NCBI GenBank assembly: GCA_900555195.1
Contig: USKC01000005.1
Location: forward strand, 1-31,322
Length of the DNA: 31,322 nt
DNA from: an uncultured Lachnospiraceae bacterium
GTDB lineage: Bacteria > Bacillota > Clostridia > Lachnospirales > Lachnospiraceae
Direction: 5' to 3'
The translations under genes were made by a program, and so were the position numbers. Under the pieces are notes generated by a model. The model was not told where the DNA came from and ran no database searches. It worked only from the letters and a program-made list of their open reading frames with translations. This document shows positions 22,713-30,983 of the stretch, piece by piece; positions within the stretch are counted from its first letter, which is position 1; the number at the start of each line of letters is the position of its first letter.

Positions 22713-24437
22713 ATGAATAGCGTCATAGTCATAAGTCTGGTTATTGTATTCCTTTTATTCATAGCTCTGGTGGCCAGCCGTTCTCAGGCGCTGCAGCGGT
22801 TCGCGGTGATGGAATTGCTCCTTCTATGCGTGATCGCCGGAGGAGCGGCATGGGGATACGGGAAAGCGTCAGCTTTTTCTGAAACTCAATATCTGCGCTT
22901 GTTTGGCGTATATCTGCAGCAGGCGTCCTCCTATATGGGTTATTTGGAGGAACTAGAACTGGATGAGGATGCACAGGAAGTAGAAAAACAAAACCTGGAA
23001 GAGATGCTTTCCTCCATTCTTCCCGTCGCTACTGTGGGAGATACCAGTTATACTTATTTAAATGCGGCAATCCTGGAACGGGATGTGGACACCTACCAGG
23101 CTGTGCTGCATGTGGGAGAAGACGAAGCCTTCCCGGAGGAATGGCTGGAGGAGGCTGCTGTCCTTGCAGGCAATGCTATTTCACAGCAGTCGGCTTCCTA
23201 TGGGGCATATACAGGAATGGACGGTGAACGGATCGGGCTGCTGGCCCTGGCGGATCCCCAGAAAATCGCTCCGGATAAAGTACTCCTGGTGGAAATCTCC
23301 CTCGCCCCTATGGAGCAGGAGATGAGGAGCCTGGCTGGGGACTATGTGTATGCAGGCAGCGCGATTGGCCTGATCGGCACTCTGTTACTGGCCACAGTGA
23401 TTGTACTGCAGGGAGCAGAACTGAGACGCATGGTGAAAGTGATGAACCGTGTAGGCGAAGGAAAAGAGGAATGGGATCAGGAGGCAAGTAGCCTTCAGAA
23501 ACGTAGATATCGAATTTACAGCAATGAGATGCGTTCGCTTTGGAACAGCCTGGGGCAAATCGTACAAGGGGTAGCCCGAATAAATTATATGAAATACCGG
23601 ACATTACAGGCCTATTACCGATTTGCACCCAAACGGATTGAAGAACTTCTGAACAAGCACTCCATCCTGGACGTGGAAGCTAAGGACAGTACCCATGCAT
23701 CAGGCGTGCTGGCGGTGGTGTCGCTGCCCGGGGAAGGAAAAACACAAGAAAAAGAGTATATTGCGCGGATGAACGACAGATATCTGGCACTGTGCGGGGC
23801 GCAGAAAGAATATGGCGGTATTTTTCTTGCTGGGAGCAGGGACTTGACGATGCTGGAGCTGATGTTTACGGAGCAAACGCAGAAAGCGTTGTATTTTGGA
23901 ATTGAAGCTGCCGTTTCATGTATGGAAGAAGCGGCGGAAGAAGAGGGGATTTTCATATTATTGCATAAGACCCGTTTCGTATATGGTGTGGCAGGGGATG
24001 AGGAGCAGGCATCTGCGTTTGTCCTGTCTGATGAGATGAAATTGCTGGAAAAATATACGGATCGGATGCGTTCTGCCGGAATACGCATGGCGGTGACGGA
24101 TGCGGTCTATGAAGTGGTAGAAAAGGATGCTGCCTGCCGTTATATTGGCTTTATCGAAGAAGGGGATTACAGCTTCAAGCTGTATGAGGTTCTAGACGCC
24201 TATCCTGCAAGAGAACGGCGTCGCCGGATAGAAGCGAATGGGAAATTCCAGGAAGGGCTTTCCTTGTTCTATAGAGATGATTTCTATCTGGCCAGAAGTG
24301 CGTTTACAGAGGTATTGAAGGAGTGCCCTACCGATGAAGTAGCGAAATGGTATCTCTTTACCTGTGAAAGGTGCCTGGATTCTGAGGGGCCGGACAGGAT
24401 TTCCTATGGATTTCTGTCGGATATGGTTGTCAGGTAG
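22713..24437 (+). CDS. Membrane protein with degenerate class III cyclase domain and TPR-like tail
   Basis: This 574-aa protein has two N-terminal hydrophobic helices (about 3-21 and 33-50), a segment of about 155 residues probably outside, a third helix (about 213-234), a HAMP-like linker and a cytoplasmic region. Residues about 298-490 follow the CHASE/HAMP adenylate-guanylate cyclase order: YYRFAPKRIEELLNKHSILDVE, a central strand, GVAGDEEQASAFVLSDEM and a final KLYEVLDAYPA. The first metal-binding Asp, normally in an LFSDIR-type strand, is missing (AVVSLPGEG), and the second metal site reads AGSRDLTML, so nucleotide cyclization is doubtful. A TPR-like segment (about 503-555) closes the protein. 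ATG 22713 follows AGAGGGGA. A regulatory pseudo-cyclase for the injection-system operon is my inference. Confidence 0.7.
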   Translation: MNSVIVISLVIVFLLFIALVASRSQALQRFAVMELLLLCVIAGGAAWGYGKASAFSETQYLRLFGVYLQQASSYMGYLEELELDEDAQEVEKQNLEEMLSSILPVATVGDTSYTYLNAAILERDVDTYQAVLHVGEDEAFPEEWLEEAAVLAGNAISQQSASYGAYTGMDGERIGLLALADPQKIAPDKVLLVEISLAPMEQEMRSLAGDYVYAGSAIGLIGTLLLATVIVLQGAELRRMVKVMNRVGEGKEEWDQEASSLQKRRYRIYSNEMRSLWNSLGQIVQGVARINYMKYRTLQAYYRFAPKRIEELLNKHSILDVEAKDSTHASGVLAVVSLPGEGKTQEKEYIARMNDRYLALCGAQKEYGGIFLAGSRDLTMLELMFTEQTQKALYFGIEAAVSCMEEAAEEEGIFILLHKTRFVYGVAGDEEQASAFVLSDEMKLLEKYTDRMRSAGIRMAVTDAVYEVVEKDAACRYIGFIEEGDYSFKLYEVLDAYPARERRRRIEANGKFQEGLSLFYRDDFYLARSAFTEVLKECPTDEVAKWYLFTCERCLDSEGPDRISYGFLSDMVVR

Positions 24438-24445
24438 GATGCACA

Positions 24446-24468
24446 GCCGGAGGTGAGAACACTCCGGC
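24446..24468 (+). promoter_or_regulatory. Short stem-loop just upstream of the MORN gene start
   Basis: GCCGGAG (24446-24452) and CTCCGGC (24462-24468) form a perfect 7-bp stem with a 9-base loop. It ends two bases before the GGAGGG ribosome site at 24471-24476. It could tune translation of the downstream gene or stabilise a processed mRNA end; no T-run follows. Confidence 0.45.
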
Positions 24469-24480
24469 ATGGAGGGAAAA

Positions 24481-25698
24481 ATGAATGACGTGTTTAACGT
24501 GCTGTTAAGCACCATCAAAGCGAAAATAACGCCTCTGTGGACCAAGCTGAAGTATTGGACCAGCTGGAGTTTTATTCGTTCCCGGATTCTGATTAAGATC
24601 CGGAAAATGCTGAGCGGATTGTTCAGTATCCGGCCGAGGAACAAACATGACTATTTCCCTATTTTAGGTTTCCTGGTCAGCCGGAAACTGGCCTTTTCAG
24701 TGGTTGTCATTGTGGGCCTGCTTTGCCTGTATTATCTGTTTTTTATCAACCCGCCAGGAAGGCTGGCATCCGGAATGGACGATGGATTAAGGGTGTATGC
24801 CTATGATTCCATTCCTCTGCGGTTTGTCAGTGATGAAGTACGGATCCGGGCCCGTTCAGGCTATATCGCATATGAGGGGGCTGTGGAGAAAGGGTACGCT
24901 TCAGGGTATGGTACGCTGTATGATGCAGAGGGCGGGACTGTCTATCAGGGGCAATTTGTGAAGAGCAAATATGAAGGCACAGGTACGCTGTATTATCCCA
25001 GCGGGCAGGCGATGTACAAGGGCGCTTTTGTGGAGAATCTGTTCGAAGGAGAAGGAAACTTATATCGGGAAAACGGAACGAAACAGTACGAGGGAAGTTT
25101 TGAAAATGGAGAAGAAGAGGGGACAGGTACGCTTTATAATGCGGCAGAAAGCCCTGTTTTCACAGGAAGTTTTCACCGCGGACAGATTGTGTATTCCCAA
25201 TTTCTCAATAAAAGCGCAGATGAGATAACGGCTTTGTATACAGGGGAAAGGACATTGTATCAGACAGAAGATGAGACCGCTGTTATGATGGAGGACATCG
25301 GCGCATATTATATGGCGCGTACGGATGGAAACAGCATTGAGGATACGCTTAAAGCAGACCGGGTCTATGTTTGCTCGGACAGCTTTGTGTATGCAGACCA
25401 GACGATTGATACGGTACAGGGGCTGTCGGAAGCGCTGGGCGCACCTTCCTTTGAGGGAAACAGCTATCTGACTTTTGCGGAGGCTGTGGGTGTGGCCTGG
25501 CAGCAGGAACAGGGGAGGCAGCTGACGGTTGATGCGGAACTCACGGCTTTGTCGCCCTATGACGAGGTGCGGGAAGTGACAGGATATAATGAGAGCGGTT
25601 TGGTATATTTGTATGTATATCAGAAGGATGATCTCACTTATACGTTTTTCTGTGAGGATAAGAATGGGGGATTTTTTCTCTATTTGATAGAAGCATAA
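24481..25698 (+). CDS. Membrane-anchored MORN-repeat protein
   Basis: This 405-aa protein has a basic, tryptophan-containing N-terminal region (about 1-68), one membrane helix (about 70-90, LAFSVVVIVGLLCLYYLFF) and then an external part. Four to five MORN repeats cover about 125-235, with units such as YEGTGTLYYPSG, FEGEGNLYRENG and EEGTGTLYNAAE spaced about 22-23 residues apart. The C-terminal third (about 240-405) is not recognised. MORN repeats form elongated beta sheets that mediate assembly or bind lipid or wall polymers. The start at 24481 is preferred to ATG 24469 because GGAGGG lies at 24471-24476. The gene lies between a membrane pseudo-cyclase and a TolC-like protein, suggesting an envelope assembly role. 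Confidence 0.82.
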   Translation: MNDVFNVLLSTIKAKITPLWTKLKYWTSWSFIRSRILIKIRKMLSGLFSIRPRNKHDYFPILGFLVSRKLAFSVVVIVGLLCLYYLFFINPPGRLASGMDDGLRVYAYDSIPLRFVSDEVRIRARSGYIAYEGAVEKGYASGYGTLYDAEGGTVYQGQFVKSKYEGTGTLYYPSGQAMYKGAFVENLFEGEGNLYRENGTKQYEGSFENGEEEGTGTLYNAAESPVFTGSFHRGQIVYSQFLNKSADEITALYTGERTLYQTEDETAVMMEDIGAYYMARTDGNSIEDTLKADRVYVCSDSFVYADQTIDTVQGLSEALGAPSFEGNSYLTFAEAVGVAWQQEQGRQLTVDAELTALSPYDEVREVTGYNESGLVYLYVYQKDDLTYTFFCEDKNGGFFLYLIEA

Positions 25699-25732
25699 AG
25701 AGAATGGCTGAAAAGCGAAGAAAGGGACGGAT

Positions 25733-27796
25733 TTGGTTAGAAAAAATAGCAGGGGAAGAAAGGAATACAGAATAGGACGCCGGTTCATGGTGAGCGTAAT
25801 GGCCCTTTTGATATTGGCTGTGGCATTGCCTGTGCTTCCGGCCAATGCTGCAACAAGCACATTGTCCATCGACCAGGCCAAGTCTCTGGCGCTCACAAAC
25901 AGCGACGACTATACTTCTCTGGAAAATAAGCTAGCCCTGGCTGAAGTTCAGTATACGCAGTCGGTGAAATCTATCGAGTTAAAGAAGAAAAACCAGAGTA
26001 CCTTCCGCTGGTCCCCCCTCCTGAATTTTAAGCTTCCGGAGAGCCCCAATTTGTCGGATGAGTTCGAATATACCTATAAACCTCTGGAACTTCAGTCGGA
26101 GATTGACAGCCTGAAGCATGAGTTGAATGACAGTATTTATGGGATTTATGAGGAAGTGTCCCTGCAGTTTTTGGAAGTTTATATGCTTCAGGAGAAGATC
26201 GCCTATGAGGAGGAGCAGCTCACCTCTTATGAGGACACTCTAAAAAAGAATAAGGCTCGCCTGACAGCAGGGACAGCAAATCAGGCGGATATTGATTCCA
26301 TTGAAGAAAAGATAAGCAATATTGAAAGCGCGCTGGCCTCTGATAAGAGAAATTTTGAGGCTGAGAAGGAAAAACTTTCCGATCTGACAGGCCTGGATGT
26401 GACCGTTTCGTATCGCTTTGCAAGCCCTTTTGTGGAAGCGGACATCAGCAGAGATAAGCTGCAGGCGCTAATTGATTATACTTTGGAGAACGATCATAGT
26501 CTGTACCAGGCAGAAGTGGCGGCTGCCAATGCGCTGTTGGAATTGAATACTAACTATGACCTGATGAAAAGCCAGTACGGTTCCAAGATGAATTTGATAG
26601 ACAGCTATATCAACCAGGCAAGGCGTGGGGAGAAACTGGACTCCGCGGCCTTCCGTAAGAAATACGACGAACTGCTTGAGGCTGTTGATGAGCCCTGGCA
26701 GGGATCTTTTCGGATCCTCTTCATCCGTATCCCGAAGGAATGGTTTAAGGGGGAAGTGGATGGAATCAGATATGTGGAGGATGAGCCGTATGTGCTTTAT
26801 GAATCCGCCCTGAATTATTATGATCTGTATTCGGAGGAACTCTCGACCAGGAAAGAACTGACCAGCCAGGTGAAGGAAAGTTATGAAAGCTATGTCTCCA
26901 CCAGAAATTCTTATGAATCCCTGGTGGAACAGGTAGCGGACAAGGAGGAGGAACTGAACCAGGCGGCTGTTTTGAACAGCCTGGGAGAGATGACATATGA
27001 GGAATATGCCGCGGTGCAGGAGGAATATGAGGATCTGCAGATGGAAGAGCTGGATGCGCTTTCCCTGTATAGTCAGACGCTGTATTCTTTTGACCGTTTG
27101 ACATGCGGAGCGGTCAGTAGCTTGCTTTCCGGAACGAATGCGGATTTGGAGGCAGCGCAGGGCGGAGAAAGCTATATCGTAGAGGAAGAGGGAGCGGATG
27201 GCGTTTATTATTACATTCATTCGCTTGTGGAAGGCAATCTGTTTGAACTCGGATTAAGCGTGCCAGATGATTACGAGGTGACAATCACGGAATACGAGTT
27301 ATGGGTGAACGGACAGCAGATCGGCAACCGTACGAGTGTAGATAAAACATTGCGCCATCTGGCCCTGGATTTGGAAAATGTGGAACAGGTTTTTATCCGG
27401 TTATATGGAGACGGGGAATTTATTGATGACTGTGACATTGATCCGTCTGTTTATTCCGGTATGCTTTCCATTACCACCGGATATCAGATTGAAAAGGATG
27501 AAGATACCCAGGTGGCGACTTATGAAATCGATAGATTAAATACATCTGGTCTGGTGGAGATTACGATTACGCCAGAGGCAGATGAGGAGATTGCATATTA
27601 CAGTGTGCACACGCCGGAAGGCAGCGCGCTTCTCGGAGATGAGCCCACAGCAATTGGGAAAACCTTCCGTTATCTTCAGGCAGCGGAAAACAGTCTGGAG
27701 GAACTGACAGTGCGTTTCTATGATGAACAGGAAAATTTGATGTATGAGGCATCATTCCAGATATCAGATCAGACGCTGCACAGGCAGGAAGGATAG
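25733..27796 (+). CDS. Secreted TolC/outer-membrane-efflux-like coiled-coil protein
   Basis: This 687-aa protein has an N-terminal Arg/Lys-rich stretch, a hydrophobic core and a Sec-type cleavage-like PANAAT (about residues 36-41). The opening LSIDQAKSLALTNSDDYTSLENKLALAEVQY is the usual first-helix start of outer-membrane-efflux (TolC) repeats. Long helical segments rich in Glu/Lys/Gln follow to about 465, including SQVKESYESYVSTRNSYESL. The last about 200 residues are beta-rich, apparently two related modules (YELWVNGQQIGN... and YSVHTPEGSALLG...). The TTG start at 25733 has AAAGGG at 25721-25726. In a presumed monoderm there is no outer membrane, so a wall-spanning or docking tube-like role is more plausible than efflux. 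It is 10 bases from the next gene. Confidence 0.75.
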   Translation: MVRKNSRGRKEYRIGRRFMVSVMALLILAVALPVLPANAATSTLSIDQAKSLALTNSDDYTSLENKLALAEVQYTQSVKSIELKKKNQSTFRWSPLLNFKLPESPNLSDEFEYTYKPLELQSEIDSLKHELNDSIYGIYEEVSLQFLEVYMLQEKIAYEEEQLTSYEDTLKKNKARLTAGTANQADIDSIEEKISNIESALASDKRNFEAEKEKLSDLTGLDVTVSYRFASPFVEADISRDKLQALIDYTLENDHSLYQAEVAAANALLELNTNYDLMKSQYGSKMNLIDSYINQARRGEKLDSAAFRKKYDELLEAVDEPWQGSFRILFIRIPKEWFKGEVDGIRYVEDEPYVLYESALNYYDLYSEELSTRKELTSQVKESYESYVSTRNSYESLVEQVADKEEELNQAAVLNSLGEMTYEEYAAVQEEYEDLQMEELDALSLYSQTLYSFDRLTCGAVSSLLSGTNADLEAAQGGESYIVEEEGADGVYYYIHSLVEGNLFELGLSVPDDYEVTITEYELWVNGQQIGNRTSVDKTLRHLALDLENVEQVFIRLYGDGEFIDDCDIDPSVYSGMLSITTGYQIEKDEDTQVATYEIDRLNTSGLVEITITPEADEEIAYYSVHTPEGSALLGDEPTAIGKTFRYLQAAENSLEELTVRFYDEQENLMYEASFQISDQTLHRQEG

Positions 27797-27806
27797 GAGG
27801 TATGGC

Positions 27807-30800
27807 ATGATTGGAAAGGAGAATAGAAATAAAATAAATCTTAAACAGCATACTTCCCGGCCTAGAATGAGGATTCTGGCCTTGATGTTGGCAGGAGTCC
27901 TGCTGGCAGGTTCAGCGGCAGGGCGGTTGATTGTACGGGCTGCGTTGGAGAATGAGAGGTCGGATGAAGTGCGTTCGGTCCATGTATCGGACGCGGACAT
28001 AGAAGAATCCACCCTGGTGATCGGTTCTCATCTGATCTATCTGGGGGCTCTGACAGATGAATTGTATGAGATTGCCAAGGAATCTGAATCTGATTTCAAT
28101 CAGTATTCGATGTATTATAAATCGGAACTTTCCGGAGGAAGTTGGTATGAGATTACCTCTGCATCGTCTATTGAGGATATCACCTCTTCGGGCACACCGG
28201 TAAATAAATCGGTGATTGAGGCATTGGAGTTTACGCATCACACCAAATCGGACGGGGTTACATACGACTTGCGAACGGGAAATGCGGTTTCCATTTTTGA
28301 CATCAATGCGCCATATGACCTGGAAGCGATGGAGGAATTGGAGCCTCTCCGCCTTCAATATCAAATGCTGCAGGAGAAGGATGAAGATTCCAAGACAGAA
28401 TCAGATCTGACTTATATTGAGATGATTGGAGATTTTTTTGCCCTTTCCATCCGAAATGAAGTGACGGATAGCCATGACGAGGCGCTTAGAGGGCTTCAGA
28501 ACTACAAAGTGACGCTTACTGCGAATGATGCTGATGCTGCCATGACGGATAAAGTGGATGAGGTGATGGGGAAGGTGGATGCCGAGCGGCGGGTGGAAGC
28601 GCTTACCATTCTGGCAGAGGAATTGGACTTGCTGGAACTGCATGCAGGCGGCATGAACACGGAAGAGGAAGAGGCGGAAAAAGAGAGGCTTAAGGAGATT
28701 GCCAACACAGCTTCAGATGAAGCGAATAATTATAAAAATAACCGGAATTATGATGAAGCAATCCGGGTATTGCAGGAAGCCTATGATGAAACCCAGCTTC
28801 CGCAGGTAAAGAGTGAACTGGACGATGCACGGGTAGAAAAGGCCCTTTATGATGCAGACCGTGCCCTGGAAGAATTTGAAGCGAAGGTTCGGGGCTGGCA
28901 GGAAGAGCGCAGCGAAAAAGAAGATCAGGCAGCCTCTCTCGCAGATGAGATAGACTCCTTGACAGAAGAGATTGGACGGTTGGAGGAGGAGATCGCTTCG
29001 GCGGGCACGGACGATGATGTATCCGGTTTGGAGCAGGAACTGGAGGATGCGAGAAACCGTCAGGAAGAAGCGCAGAATGAATATGAGGACGCCCAGAACC
29101 GCGTTTCAGAACTGGAAAGGCAGTTGCGGGATGAGAATGTGGAATCAGCTAGGCAGGAAGCCCTAAATGGGACAGTTGAGAGCCTGCAGACGCTCTATGG
29201 GGAACTGAAGGATACCAGGCTGTATAATAAGATTACAGAACTGGGTAGGTCAACCGATCTGTTGGAGGAAGATCCGGAAGAGGATCTGACCTTTACGGTA
29301 AATGCGGATGTCATCTCCGCCATTGGGGAATGTATTCAGAACGTGCAGACCAGCCTGAACGAATACGAAGCCAAACGGCTGACAGAAGGGACTACGCTGA
29401 CTTCCCGTCTGGAATACCGCTATAGCAATGAACTGATTGAAAACGCCAGGCAGAACAACCAAGCAGCCTGCGATACCAGCGTGGATAATCTGATTGATCT
29501 GGCTAATATCGTGGAGGGCAAGGTGGTTAACCAGGAAAGAGAACTGGCGCTGCTGGATTCAGGGATCGTGCCGGAAGGCTATACGTCTTATCAAGCGGCG
29601 CTTGGAGCCGGAGTATCAGAGGATTATCAGACAGCAATGGCGGAGAACTCTTCCAGGACAGTGCTCACTCGTTATCTGGAGGAACAGCAGAGCGAAACCA
29701 ATTCCCTGCGCCTGGAATACCAGACTTTCCTGGATGCCAAGACGATGCGCATGGAGAATGGAGCGGCGCAGGAATACATTCTTTCCCTTATCGACGGGAT
29801 TGGAGAATTGGAGGATGCGGTGAACCAGGATGCGTCCGCTGCGTATCAGGAACAGACTGTATCGGAACATCTTGCATGGTTAAAAGAAGAATATTCCAGT
29901 CTGGCTGCAGAGGGGACGGATAGCAGCGGAATGTCAGATTTGGAGGCGGAAAAGGAACAGCTGCAAGAGGCTATGCGGGATGCTTTGGATAAAAACGATC
30001 TTGCAGAGGCGGCGAGGCAGGAAGCGTTGGTGGCAGCTAAACAGCAGGATATTGATGATCTGGAAGCGCAGCTTTTGGCAACGCTGAATTCCGCTACCGC
30101 GTCGGAGTCGGAAAAAGCTTCTGCTGCCGCGGCGCTGAACGAGGGAGGAAGTGCAGCTAACCTGAACCGTATCGCAACGGATATGGCGTCCAACATTCGG
30201 GATGGGAATATGGATTCCCTTCAGGGAGGAATGGCAGCCATTGAAGCCATGGCGGAGGTGGATCCCGAGTCTGCCCAGTCCGCCCTTTCGCAGGTGGAAG
30301 ATGCGATTGAGGAAGCTATGGCTCTGGAGTCAGAGAATGTGGATACGGATGCCCTGAACGAACTGCAAGATCAGGCGGATGCGTTGAATGAGAGCATTTC
30401 CGAAAATCTTGCCGCATCCGGCGGCGCCAACTTAAGCAGGCAGGAAGTAATTGCTTTATTGGAAAGCCTGCTGGGAGGCTCTTTTGAAAGTCTGTCCGAT
30501 TCGGAGCAAGCTGCGGCTCTTCTGGCAGTGGAGTGGTATGGGGAATATACGCTGGATAGCAGCATCGCTTCCCTGGCTGCGGAATATGCCAGGCAAATGA
30601 ACGAAGCGGGAAGCCGCTATTTGTACGAAAAGTATACGAAGGAAACGGGAGAGTACGCATCCCTGCGTGCGGTGGGAAAGACGCTTTCCTATAGATATAT
30701 CTTTGATGATCCAGAACAGACTGTGACGCTGCAGAGCAAAAAGGTTTATTATCAGTTTACTGCGGGCCAGAAAGAGTATCAGGCCTCGGATGGCGCGAGC

Positions 30801-30983
30801 GGAACCCTGGGCCAGGCTGCTGGCATTCAGGATACGCTTTATATTACGGAGAAAGATTGTACGCAGTTGTTTGCCTGCGAGGTGGAATATATCGACAAGG
30901 CTGAACTCGGCGTAGTGGTGACGCAAAACACGAAGGCTTCAGCTGAAGAAATCTATAACAGTTTGTTGGAAGGAGGGGCATAA
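27807..30983 (+). CDS. Large secreted/anchored coiled-coil protein
   Basis: This 1058-aa protein begins with a basic segment and a signal peptide or anchor (about 20-40, ILALMLAGVLLAGSAAG). A mixed region (40-270) is followed by long acidic coiled coils (about 280-450, with LTEEIGRLEEEIA and QNRVSELERQLRDEN), a helical middle (about 470-690), an Ala/Glu-rich coil (about 700-850) and a beta-rich C-terminal domain (about 940-1058) ending TKASAEEIYNSLLEGGA. No enzyme motif is visible. The start at 27807 has a perfect GGAGG at 27796-27800; an upstream in-frame ATG would overlap the TolC-like gene. Its stop overlaps the next start (TAATG). Size and position suggest an extracytoplasmic scaffold or tether for the injection apparatus (inference). 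Confidence 0.75.
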   Translation: MIGKENRNKINLKQHTSRPRMRILALMLAGVLLAGSAAGRLIVRAALENERSDEVRSVHVSDADIEESTLVIGSHLIYLGALTDELYEIAKESESDFNQYSMYYKSELSGGSWYEITSASSIEDITSSGTPVNKSVIEALEFTHHTKSDGVTYDLRTGNAVSIFDINAPYDLEAMEELEPLRLQYQMLQEKDEDSKTESDLTYIEMIGDFFALSIRNEVTDSHDEALRGLQNYKVTLTANDADAAMTDKVDEVMGKVDAERRVEALTILAEELDLLELHAGGMNTEEEEAEKERLKEIANTASDEANNYKNNRNYDEAIRVLQEAYDETQLPQVKSELDDARVEKALYDADRALEEFEAKVRGWQEERSEKEDQAASLADEIDSLTEEIGRLEEEIASAGTDDDVSGLEQELEDARNRQEEAQNEYEDAQNRVSELERQLRDENVESARQEALNGTVESLQTLYGELKDTRLYNKITELGRSTDLLEEDPEEDLTFTVNADVISAIGECIQNVQTSLNEYEAKRLTEGTTLTSRLEYRYSNELIENARQNNQAACDTSVDNLIDLANIVEGKVVNQERELALLDSGIVPEGYTSYQAALGAGVSEDYQTAMAENSSRTVLTRYLEEQQSETNSLRLEYQTFLDAKTMRMENGAAQEYILSLIDGIGELEDAVNQDASAAYQEQTVSEHLAWLKEEYSSLAAEGTDSSGMSDLEAEKEQLQEAMRDALDKNDLAEAARQEALVAAKQQDIDDLEAQLLATLNSATASESEKASAAAALNEGGSAANLNRIATDMASNIRDGNMDSLQGGMAAIEAMAEVDPESAQSALSQVEDAIEEAMALESENVDTDALNELQDQADALNESISENLAASGGANLSRQEVIALLESLLGGSFESLSDSEQAAALLAVEWYGEYTLDSSIASLAAEYARQMNEAGSRYLYEKYTKETGEYASLRAVGKTLSYRYIFDDPEQTVTLQSKKVYYQFTAGQKEYQASDGASGTLGQAAGIQDTLYITEKDCTQLFACEVEYIDKAELGVVVTQNTKASAEEIYNSLLEGGA

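Noticed and set aside
26468..27220. 250-aa minus-strand open frame opposite the TolC-like gene
   Set aside because: Antisense shadow; hydrophobic stretches come from reverse-complemented acidic coiled-coil codons.
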